From the NCBI GenBank assembly GCA_001466705.2, contig LATX02000033.1, forward strand, positions 1 to 44,608: a stretch of DNA of 44,608 bases. Direction: 5' to 3'. Within the stretch, counting starts at the first letter, position 1. Every line of letters begins with the position of its first letter. The position numbers and the translations under genes were made by a program. Shown here in pieces: positions 35,352 to 44,608 of the stretch. The notes under the pieces were generated by a model. It was not told the origin of the DNA and did not search any database. It was given only the letters and a program-made list of their open reading frames with translations. This stretch comes from Moniliophthora roreri (lineage: Eukaryota; Basidiomycota; Agaricomycetes; Agaricales; Marasmiaceae).

Positions 35352-36953
35352 ATCCGAAGTTAAAGGTTCGGTCATGCGGCATGCCCAGATACTTATACAA
35401 CCCAATATGAACATCAAGATCGTGAGCATGGGGATGATGCAGTCTTTGGCCTCAAGAGCGAAACAGCGCTTCAAAGAGAGGTGCAGCCGTGACTGGAGTC
35501 CACAAGGTCATTCAAGATCCCAGTGTCTCCTTTGAGGCCAGAACTTGAAAGCGACGGGAAGGTCATTTCGGGACAGATCATCAATGATTTATTTGTAAGG
35601 AAACAAAACAGAGGTTCTCCAAGCGATACAGCTGTGTATAGCTTCCACAGAAACCTTTCCTCACTTGAATACTTAATTTGATTAGCGACCAGGACGTTCT
35701 CGTGAAATGAGGGAGACTCACGATATACATAGTCTTGAAACCGGCCTGCTCAGGGTTTGAAATTGATCAGTCTCACTGCATTAGATGGGGATGATAACGG
35801 TTGATACGTACAAGTATCAGGGCCAATGTTAGTCAGCGTCTATATCATTGAGTAGTAAGGAATCCGAAGTAGATACTACATGAGGCGAACCGTGCATCGA
35901 CAGTCGAAAGTGCATGGATGAGTGAGATGGAAGTCCTGAAGCAAGTTTGATTACCGGCGGGTTGCCAGGAAAAGAGCATATAAACCCTAACCTACCTACT
36001 AAGTCCAATCTCACGTGGTCGGTCTATACTCGGAAGTGACGGCAGCTTCTTCATCACTGCAACGTCGCCATAGCTTGCTTACCCTCCAGCCTCCAGGGCC
36101 ACGAGGCGCGCCAAGGGTTTAATATATCCCAGGTAAGTCCGTGCTTACTACAGTATTCGAGGTGTAAATTTACGCCTCTGCGTTCAAAGCCGCTCCGAAT
36201 CCTCGTCGATGGATTCCCCAGCGCGGATTCGCACCTTCCTACCCGAAAATTCTTTACACACGTGCACCCTAAGCAAATCTACGAAGTCAAATTGCAAACA
36301 CAGCGTCGTCATCGAATGTAGCCTGTACACCTGGTTTTTCCTGCGTAATAGATGGTTCCTCAACCGAACTAGATCTAGGTGTAAAATGACGATTTGCATT
36401 TTTTTTCCTCCAAAATCTCTGTTCGCCAAATCAACATTGATCGGCCGAGAACGTAGGAGAAGCAGAACGCCTGGTCCATGGACCACTCAGGTGGATCTAT
36501 TTCAACGCTTCCTCGGCGCTTGTTACCTTGATCTCATACTACCATGACCTTCTCGTCAAATTTCTGCCATTGGCCACTCTCTACAGCCAACCGGGCCTCT
36601 AATGTCACCCAGACTAGACAATTGCAGAAATAAACCGTATGGAAACATAAAACTCAAATGTCATTCACCAACGATATCAGCTGATTCAGCGTGGTAAGTC
36701 AAAAGCTTATGCTTCAACCTCCTAGTTCTCTTATCTCCTGGTGGTGTTTCCATCCAAAGTCAGGTACACATCACTGGATCCCATGCTCTCAGTCTGCCCC
36801 CGCAATTCCCACAGAAACTGTATTCGATCTGATTTCAATCAAGATGTGGTGATTCAGCTCGTGCGTGCCCATAAATTCAGCCTAGGCACTCTGAACTTAT
36901 CATTCATTCTTTCCATTTAACTCGACACTCCTTTAACTATCCGCTCTTTTCAA
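35352..36953. other. No supported gene; divergent promoter region
   Basis: Separates two divergently transcribed membrane-protein genes. Frames at 36184-36547 on both strands have no family features. The last 100 bp (TTTCCATTTAACTCGACACTCC) form a pyrimidine-rich stretch before the plus-strand ATG, typical of fungal transcription starts. Confidence 0.45.
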
Positions 36954-38726
36954 ATGGTACCCAAGTATAGGATTCTGCTGTAAGTAATGAACTTTGAAGG
37001 GTTACGTTCTCCCGAGCTTACAATTCGTTTTAGCCTCGCTCTTTTTAGTCTTCCTAGACTGGTTGAATCAACGACGCCGACTTCGACAACCTCAGGATCA
37101 TCGTCTTTGATCTCTACGTCCACATCTTCTGTGTCCTCGACTTCGACCTCCAATTTTTCAGTGTCCTCTTCCTCCAATGCGGAAATCAGCGCGACTTCTA
37201 CCTCAACAAGGAACAATGGGTGCGTTTGTACTCTGACGTGTGCTCCATTTCATCTACTTATACAATCCGCGTAAACTAGGAGAGTTCGGGAGAGGTCAGT
37301 CAATAACATATCAACCCCATGTACTCATTGACAAATATGTATTCAAAGCTCCGGTGATTCGTCGACATCAACTCTCTCGTGAGTGTTTATGATTAAACTC
37401 TTGACGCTCATGGCGCTAATTGATGTGTGTAAGGGCGTCAACGGCAGAATCCAGGTAACGCATATTGCACAGACCTGATTGCATGAGGCTCACATTTCAG
37501 AACCACGAGGGTTCAAATTACTCCCACAATCAGTAATAGTGTACCGACAGCGACACGTACAGTAACGCAGACACCAAGGACGTTGACGATCCGGTCATCT
37601 TCGTACATTTTTTTACACCCCGGTTCAAGATTTATCTACGACTCATGGAAATGCATACAGTGGTTCAGGATCTTCTCATACTTCGGCACCAAGATCAAGC
37701 CCCGCAAGTACCGATATTAGCCCTACATCCTCCTTCTTGTTATTAGTCAATAATGGGTATGTCCGCTTCGTTCCTTCTCACACGAGATGCTAACTGCGTA
37801 GAAAGGAAATCAAATGATGAAGAGTGGGCTAAAAACACCTCATTCTTCACTACCTTTGCTGATATTCCCTCGGTGAAGTGCCGTGGACTTGATCGTTTCC
37901 AGTCCGGATGCAGTTATGTGAGTAGAGCAACATAATAAATTGCAGGATTCTTGCTCACCATCTAATTCCCATCAGTAACACGGCGAATGCGGACACAAGG
38001 TCATCATGTTTGTGACATGATCTGTCTAGGTTTTCTGAACAAAGTAATGAAATTGACAGTACTCTGCCTCTCTCATTCCCGGACATCCCGTCTACTTCAG
38101 CAACGATCTCGGACCGCGTAGATTCCAGCTCTGCTACTATCAGTACATCGTAAGATTTCAATTTCTTAAATCTTGCTTCCCGCCGATTACATCCTCTTGA
38201 TTAGCCCGACAAATACTCTCCCGATACCTGCGCCATCGGGTGCCTTGAAGTCGAGGTCAGTATGGGACTTATTGGTGTCTGTAGCATTTCTGAGTCCAGA
38301 ATTGCAGCACGAACGTTGCACTGATCGTTGGCCTCGTGCTTGGTTTATTATTGCTTGCACTGTTACTGTTGTTTCTATGGCATTGGAAACAACGCAGAGG
38401 TACGCTGTTGTTTTCTTGGTTTCAAGGAATCAGTGGCTCATGATGATCAAGATACCATCAGAAGACTCACGCCGTTTGCGGAGAAATACTGGATCTCATT
38501 CGATACGGAAGCTATGGTTAACAGGAAAGAAGCGGGTTTCATCAGCACACATTCAATCTCTCCTGTCGAATCAGATGAGAAAGTGGACCCCATCGCTCGT
38601 CATGATATCCGGGAAGTCGCAGGTGCCCCACCAGTGTATCGTCCGCCTACACGATCAGCATCAGGTTCTATATCAACTCTTCCGGAATATCAAACACCAA
38701 CGACACCTATGCCTCCACTGTACTAG
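36954..38726 (+). CDS. Mucin-like single-pass membrane protein with micro-exons (13 exons)
   Basis: Exons: 36954-36979, 37034-37219, 37280-37294, 37349-37378, 37434-37454, 37501-37602, 37661-37756, 37806-37917, 37946-37974, 38030-38149, 38205-38255, 38308-38399, 38434-38726, total 1173 nt (390 residues plus stop), all phases consistent. A signal peptide (MVPKYRILLLALFSLPRLVE) is followed by about 260 residues dominated by Ser and Thr (STTPTSTTSGSSSLISTSTS), a membrane helix (NVALIVGLVLGLLLLALLLL), the stop-transfer HWKQRR and a tail of about 100 residues with ISFDTEAM and PPVYRPPTRSASGS. Exons 3-5 are only 15, 30 and 21 nt. The introns after exon 8 (28 nt) and exon 12 (34 nt) are very short. 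Heavy O-glycosylation and a wall-sensor role are inferred. Confidence 0.8.
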
Positions 38727-38944
38727 CGTCCGTCATCTGATCCATTTAGGGCTTGAGGTTTCATCATACCCGTAGTTGTACCCTGTTGTAAACTGCACGA
38801 CGGCAATAAAGATAAATACTGTCAATCTTCGTATTCGTTATTCATCAGAGACCATGGCCTGAATAGCATAGCAATGTGTTGGCCGCATATAGCAAAGGAT
38901 CGGCAAGTACATTCAAGGCGAGGATAAAACCAGCAATTGTCATT

Positions 38945-39727
38945 CTACGCGTTGATCGCTTCCAATATACCTTCACATATCCTACCCACTCGTCCTCCCG
39001 CCCAACCTTTCACCTCCTTCCACTCTTCACTTTGTGGCCCACAAACCACCCATGCGAGCAGGAGGGACGCCGCGAGACAAAAGTCTGCATAAATTGGTTT
39101 CTCGCCCATCACATACAAATCTTCCCCGAATGATTTTTCCAACTCGTCAAAATCAGCCTTCGCTTTAGCCCATCCGTCTTTCAACTCCTCGGGCGACAAT
39201 GGACCAGGGGCTCGAGTAGCACCCAATACTTTTTAACAGCTCCTCGAGAAACACTGGTGTCATCTGTTTGTTGAGTTGTTCTCGGATCAGGCGTGGTATA
39301 TTTGCCTTGGCTGCAATAGCTTCGGAGGCGATGGATTGAAGTATTCGTGTACCGGTTGGAATGACGACGGGAGTTTCGGGGTAGGCTTCATCAAGATATT
39401 GTGCAATAAGGAATGAATCGGCTACCGCTCTTCCCTTTGTCGAATCATATAGGAATGGTACGGTATATTTCGGAGTTCCATCTGGCCGAGTTGCAGTGGG
39501 AGGTGCTCCGACGGATGTAGCCGCTGCTTGGATTTCGGAGAAAAGGAGAAATTTGTGTTCATAAGGAATCTTTTTGTACTTGAGAATCAAACTGGAGATC
39601 AAGTCAGTTCAATGAGTCGGTTTTAAGCATAACAACAAACGACAAACACGATCTTTCGGGTGTGCGTTGACACGCCGAGGGATTGGTCTTGTAGAAGCGT
39701 AGGTCCAAGGTCGTAAAGCATAATCAT
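38945..39727 (-). CDS. Glutathione S-transferase, basidiomycete type, with a one-base frameshift
   Basis: GSTs conjugate glutathione to electrophiles in the cytosol. Exon 1 is 39727-39648, the intron 39647-39592 (GTTTGTCG...CTCCAG) and exon 2 39591-38945. Exon 1 begins MIMLYDLGPTLLQ and ends THTRKI; exon 2 continues LILKYKKIPYEH, GTPKYTVPFLYDS and ADSFLIAQYLDEAYPETPV, the thioredoxin-fold half including the cis-Pro and the glutathione-binding DS pair. The C-terminal half has GEKPIYADFCLAASLLLAWV. The two halves are in different frames: the run AAAAA at about 39230-39234 has one base too many (TTA AAA GTA TTG would read through). With that base ignored the protein is 241 residues, a normal GST length. 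Either a sequencing error or a recent loss. Confidence 0.8.
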
Positions 39728-42052
39728 TATAGAGTGATGTCTGAAGAACTAGCTGTGCGAACCCCTATATACTCACGAGGCCGCTAAAATATGACAGCTG
39801 TATTAGCAATACTGTAAAGTCAGCTCTGAATCAGCAGTCGCTTGGTTATTAGGTTCTGTCAAGGATGAGTCAGTAAAGTTATTCATGCATGTATAAGCAT
39901 TCTTACCAAAGATGTATACATACCACATCTAGTGAAACGTCGGTTTATCATGATAGATTGAGGTAATACACTGCCTACAGAGGCTGAGCCATACAGCAAG
40001 TGGCGTTTCAGTCTAATTGACAACAGGTTCTTCTGAAGCTTCAACATCAACATCGACTATTGTTAATTGATCGCACTCGGGAATGTAAAACGATGAAAAC
40101 AACGTACCAGACACGCGATTCGCGAAGTCGAACGCGGATTCAAGTTGGACCCATGATCGTCGCTCGTTTAATATGGTTACCACAAGGATCAATTCATGTC
40201 AAATTGGGAGCCGAGATGTTGAGCATCATATCGTCAAAGGAAATGACCCTATTATGCGAGTTTGACGGGGGGGAACCCCGTAGGTGAGGGCATCGCGAGC
40301 AAAGACCTGCCAGTGCACACCACATTGACATCAGGTCGGAATAAGCGATGGAGTGTTGTAACCATGACAGTATCACCGCACCGAAAGGTAGGGTTTACGA
40401 TACTAGCCTGCAATCTAGTAAGTGTAAATGTTGCACGATGGATTGGCGAAGTACGTACTTGAGAAACATTCCGCTAGTGACATTTCCTGTACGTAAGCTC
40501 CAGTTGAAGGAGAGACGATATTCAGCACCCCTAGCCAGCGTTTGTATTTCCTCGAAGACGCGTCAAGCGAGATGGGAGTTGCGGTAAGAGAGTGCTCGGT
40601 CAACGCCGAGCCCGAGTACGTCATGCACGTGACTGGGTTTTCTATAAAACCCCACGGCGTGTAGCCATCCCTGTCCGACGATATGAGGCTCTTGGAAGGA
40701 TAAAGACTGACTTTTCAAACATAACAGGGACTTTGCGGGCAACGTACGAAGGACTTTATCTATTGAGGGAAGATCCTGATCGTCGTCAGATAGGAGTTTG
40801 GCGTTTCTTTCCCCAGCCCTGATGGCCTTGTCTGGGGGGACCTTAATCCCCTATCATGGTCGATCCCTTACACCTCGACGTAGTACAATATTACGTCAAG
40901 CGTCTCCATAGGATATCGGACGTCTTCAACGCTCGTGCAGGACCGACGTACGTCTCCTTCCTTTCACCACAGGTTATCTTTTGACAGCGAGTACTTTCCC
41001 CGTCCAAAATTTACGATAATAACGTGCCCTAGCTCTCCCGTCGGGTCTCGACCCCCCCATCGTCCCTTAGTAACTATGCAGTCTCGCTTCCAACGGAAGA
41101 GGAAGAGGCAACTGGTTCAAATGCGGTTCGATTTCCCCCCCCCCCCCGAAAGCCTGAACATTCTGCATACAGACAGGTATGTTCACATTTTCTGATCGAA
41201 TTTCTGCGCCCACAAAGTCAAGCCACAGTAGACGTGCCAAGGAGAGGTTCACTGGAACCCCTTCCTATATTTTCGGAGAGACGTGTCCCCTCCCCTCCCC
41301 CTATCTGGAAAAAAAGTCGATCCGGGAGATAGAGACGCTGCGCGGGTGATCTACGAACGAACGGAAGCCGAAAGCCCACACACAACACATCCCTCATAAC
41401 TCAAAGGGCTGAACTGCCGACGCGAACCACAATACGAACCAAGGGGGTGACTTGACCCGTTAACGCGTGGAATATGGTCATTTCATATCAATGACAGGTT
41501 GGTTCATTTCAATCGAAAAAAAGGAAGCAAAGTCTTTGAGCCATATCTTTCTCTAACGACAAATGGAATCATGTCCACTCAATCAGGAACTGAACATATG
41601 TTCTTTTACTGTACGGAGAAATGAACACACACACACACATTTGGGGTCATATGTTTTTTTTTTTTTTTTTGACATTCACTGAACAACACACCAAGTAATA
41701 TAAAAATACAGGTAACGAACATTTGGGGGGGGATCGGGGTATATACATATATAATGTATAATGTTTGAAGTATGGAATTGTGACAAAGTTCTCTCTGGGT
41801 ACAGAGAATTACCGTTCAATGGGATAATACGTGAGGGGGGGGGGGGCGCGGAATGAAAGGCAAGTTCAGCGTTCCGACGGCAAAGTATTGCCGGCGGTAG
41901 TTCCACGGTTGGTATAGTTTCCAAAACGAGACGAAAATCCGAAAATCCGACCAACACGACAATCCTTCAGGACAAGTACCCAGGGTGGGCGCTGACGTGG
42001 TGACACGAGTTAAGCGGAACTTGGTAAGAATCGCCGCACAAATCGCACTGGA
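39728..42052. other. No supported gene; homopolymer-rich
   Basis: No recognised family on either strand. Contains long homopolymers (C run near 41137-41148, T run near 41654-41669, G run near 41834-41846) and an (AC)n run at about 41625-41639. The last 300 bp likely hold the 3' UTR of the zinc-finger gene. Confidence 0.5.
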
Positions 42053-43653
42053 TCATGACCAGCGGGAAGGTTGCGAGAGTCTCATGAGAGGATCGAATTT
42101 GGTACCGCTACTGCTACCACTCCAAGATGTTGTTGTCGTTGTCGGTGAGTTGTACGAAGACATGGGTGATGCTGGAGGCGACGAGCTAGACGACGAAGTG
42201 GACGATGCTGATAACAATGGAGTAGGAGGAGGAGGAGGTAACGATCTCACATCAGATTGGGGATGATATCTCGCTGAATAGCGATCACCAAAGTCGGAGA
42301 CGGGTTGGAGACGGTATAGACTGTCGTGAGGGGCGGGGGAAAGATTACGTGAATGATATGATGATGTGTCGTCATCCATTAATTCATCTTCATCGTCGAT
42401 CGTAGATTCCGTTTCTACATCCGAGTCCCCGCTTAAATTAGGTGGTATTTTGCCATACGCCGTGGACGGCCAAGAAGAAGAATTGGTCGATGAGCGGGCA
42501 GCAGCGACCGATTCTGCCGAATGTGGGTTAGTATTGGGCCGTAGGACCAAGAAATCACGGTCGTCGCGAGGGGAATTGGAGTGAGAGGAGGGTTCCACTC
42601 GGCGTTGGCGTCGGCGGGGTGCAGATGAATTGGAAGAAGAGGAGGACGGGTCATCTTTGCCAGTTGCAGGGTTGCTGTGGTTTCTATAATGACGGCGCAT
42701 GTTTGAATTTACATTAAATTCTCGGCCGCAGTTTGGGTAAGGGCAACGGAACGCTGAGAAAGAGAGAGAGAGAGAGAGAAAGTGTGAACCCCTTGAAATA
42801 ACAAATAAGAGGGTTAGGGTACATACGAGTGGCGCCAGTGTGGGTATTCATATGAATTCGCAAACTGCTCGGCCGATTGAATCGTTTGTGGCAAGTTGTG
42901 CAAATATGCTTTTTGTCATCGCCCTCGTCAGACACTTCTTCGGAAGAAGACCGAAAATGTGAAGCGGAAGAAGGATTTGTTTCAGAAATGCGCATTGTGG
43001 AAGAATATCTGGGACGCGTTATTGTGGAATTGTCGGCATGAGTAGGGGGGGGTGCTTGGCTAGCAGCAGCAGCGGCAGGGTTGACACGAAATACGGGAGC
43101 AGAACCGTTGACAGTATCCGTAGACCTGCTTGGACTTGGCATATTGGAACCGCGATTCGGAAGCGTGTCACTGGATGCAATATGTTGAAGTGTAGAAAGA
43201 GAAGGATCAGATCGCCACACGTCAAAGGACACCACGCCATCGGATCGTCCTGACATTGTGTTGTATGGCATGGTGGAAATGGAAGGCGAAGATGACAATC
43301 GCTCGGAAGGGGATCGGTCGAGTGGTAAGTTGGTTGGGGAATAAGGAGATTTTGAATGTCGTGCTTGAGGACTTTGCTGCTGCTCAACAAAAAAAAAAAA
43401 AAAAAAAAAAAAGTTTCAGTAAGACCCAGAGACAAGTGGCATCGGGTGACCCACCGATGAAGTATTCATATTCGCTATGCTTAGACGTAGAGCTGGTGGA
43501 AGCTTCATAAGATGTTCTGGTTACGCGGTCAGAAAGGAAACAACATGAGGTACATTGTGTAGGCACAGGCATACCTGGAAACATCTCGTGTATACTGGGG
43601 AGAGAGATCATTGTTGAGGAAGATGATGAGGGTGATGAGACCGCGGAAGGCAT
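42053..43653 (-). CDS. Two-finger C2H2 zinc-finger transcription factor
   Basis: Exons 43653-43575, 43516-43455, 43382-42827 and 42753-42053 join in phase to 465 residues. The N-terminus (MPSAVSSPSSSSSTMISLPS, then IHEMFPEHLM) leads to a long Ser/Pro-rich disordered region. At about residues 205-262 lie two adjacent fingers: HICTTCHKRFNRPSSLRIHM-NTH and, across the third intron, FRCPYPNCGREFNVNSNMRR-HYRNH, each with CX2-4C and HX3-4H zinc ligands and a TGATPF linker. The tail is rich in Ser, Pro and Thr with an acidic patch (DVETESTIDDEDELMDDD). The finger pair is very conserved in basidiomycetes as I recall, but targets are unknown to me. The second intron has a 24-T tract and the third a (GA)n run. 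Confidence 0.85.
43389..43412. repeat. A24/T24 homopolymer inside the second zinc-finger intron
   Basis: On the coding strand this is a run of 24 T directly upstream of GTTGAGCAG, so it forms the polypyrimidine tract of the intron. The run length is likely unstable. Confidence 0.9.
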
Positions 43654-43736
43654 GGGGAGGTGGGCTAGTTCGCGGAGGAACTGGGACTAGAGGAAGGAAG
43701 GAGACGGGTGGTGTCAATAGTTGGGTAAGATCGTCG

Positions 43737-43744
43737 TTATATAT
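43737..43744 (-). promoter_or_regulatory. TATA-like box upstream of the zinc-finger gene
   Basis: ATATATAA on the minus strand, 84 nt before the chosen ATG, with a pyrimidine-rich stretch in between. This fits a TATA box and a 5' UTR of about 50-60 nt. An alternative upstream exon ending at TTCCTCTAG cannot be excluded. Confidence 0.4.
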
Positions 43745-44564
43745 GGACCGAAACCTTGTTATCGGTAAACAAGGAAAAGGCCGAGAGCGCCAAGCGTGGG
43801 AGACTGCCAGGCACCCTTACTAGCAAAAACTCTTTTCTCAACCGAGCTATTTGGAAAGAAAAGCTTCTTCCTCAAGGCAAGGGTAACGTGTCAATGTCAA
43901 CGTTTCCAGTCATCCTTTTTCTAGCAAGCACTCTGTGGATCATCGACAACGTAACCCAGTCCCGGCCGCACCGAGGCGCTCAGGGAGGATCGGCGTGAAT
44001 CAAAAAAAAAACGTGAAAGTACAGTTACGTTAGACTTTTTTTTTCCCAAGTTGTCGATTTGCACTCGGGGTTTCTCACAGAAAAGACCAAACCAGTTTGG
44101 TATCCAAAAACTCCGATCCCGTCTCCCCCGTGACAAGAACATCAATTCGTTATGTGAAAAAAAACTCTGAAACACGGACAACTTGTCAATTAGGATTATA
44201 TTTTATTTTTTTATAGGGATTTGCGAAGATGCGAGGTTTTTATAGTCACCGATGATACTTCCGAGGCATTATCCTTAGTGCATCCGAGGGGGGCGTACAG
44301 GCACGTGTAGTAGAACACTCCCATATCCTTTCTTCAACGTGAATCCCCAAAGAACTTATGCTAGTTCACGTTTCTAAAGAAGGTCCATATCTTCTATCGA
44401 TGAAGACATTATGACGATGAAAGAAGGAAAGGAAGGAACGCGTAGCACACCCGCCGAATTCGGCAGCCGCCAGGACATCTTTCAAGCTCCGCGTGTATTT
44501 CTCCTCTTCTCCCGCAACCCCAGCGCCGAACCAGAAGAGATATGGTATCGGTAACGAACCGAGC

Positions 44565-44607
<43 letters not shown>

Positions 44608-44608
44608 T
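43745..44608. other. Upstream region of the zinc-finger gene and long T run at the right edge
   Basis: No gene recognised. Several A/T homopolymers occur. From about 44569 to 44601 there is an uninterrupted T run of about 33, followed by ACTTTTT at the very end. This looks like a low-quality contig end or a true poly(T) tract. Confidence 0.5.

Noticed and set aside
41985..42584. Plus-strand frames opposite the zinc-finger gene
   Set aside because: They are antisense shadows of the Ser-rich coding region (TCC/TCA codons read in reverse).

Overview
The window looks like nuclear DNA of a basidiomycete, most likely Agaricomycotina. Genes are cut by many introns of about 30-75 nt with GT(GC)...AG ends. 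The recognisable proteins (a two-finger C2H2 regulator, a fungal GST, a cytochrome P450 relic, an SDHA relic and several single-pass Ser/Thr-rich membrane proteins) fit that group. I cannot name the species. The sequence contains six isolated N characters. Five lie in the repeat cluster and several of these sit at repeat breakpoints, so the order of pieces there may be partly a scaffolding product.

Layout. 1-96: 5' end of a gene leaving the left edge. 97-5719: no gene I can support. 5720-6574: a two-exon membrane protein of unknown function. 8.1-18.8 kb (cluster A) and 21.6-24.2 kb (cluster B): dense repeats, described below. 19.1-21.4 kb, between the two clusters: a decayed succinate dehydrogenase flavoprotein gene. 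24.2-27.9 kb: nothing recognised. 27.9-29 kb, 33.8-35.35 kb and 36.95-38.73 kb: three single-pass membrane proteins with Ser/Thr-rich ectodomains. 29.95-30.05 kb: an intron-containing tRNA-Met. 31.4-32.8 kb: a cytochrome P450 pseudogene. 38.9-39.7 kb: a GST with a one-base frameshift. 42.05-43.65 kb: the C2H2 zinc-finger gene. The right end is a long T run.

The part most worth attention is the repeat system in clusters A and B. It has two intertwined properties. First, at least nine copies, in both orientations, keep the same splice architecture: a TTACCACCACG-like upstream exon, intron 1 (about 44-54 nt), a purine-rich middle exon (53-76 nt), intron 2 (42-64 nt) and a downstream exon. The middle exon length does not keep a reading frame, which suggests a spliced non-coding transcript family rather than a protein gene. 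Second, the DNA between these splice cassettes is an ordered series of palindromes (at least seven classes). Their arm sequences differ from copy to copy, yet the two arms of one copy still pair. The clearest class starts AGCCTCTG, ends CAGAGGCT, and has an inner palindrome centred on GAATTC or a close variant. A related 91-bp satellite and smaller arrays use hairpins with a CGTC-NNN-GACG core. Paired arm changes can come from selection on a folded RNA or cruciform, or from template switching that copies one arm onto the other. The sequence alone does not decide between these. I do not know a described fungal element with this combination.

The non-repeat genes show no operon-like or obvious pathway logic. 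Two formerly conserved genes (SDHA, P450) carry frameshifts plus in-frame stops best explained by C-to-T changes, consistent with relaxed or mutagenic conditions around the repeats.
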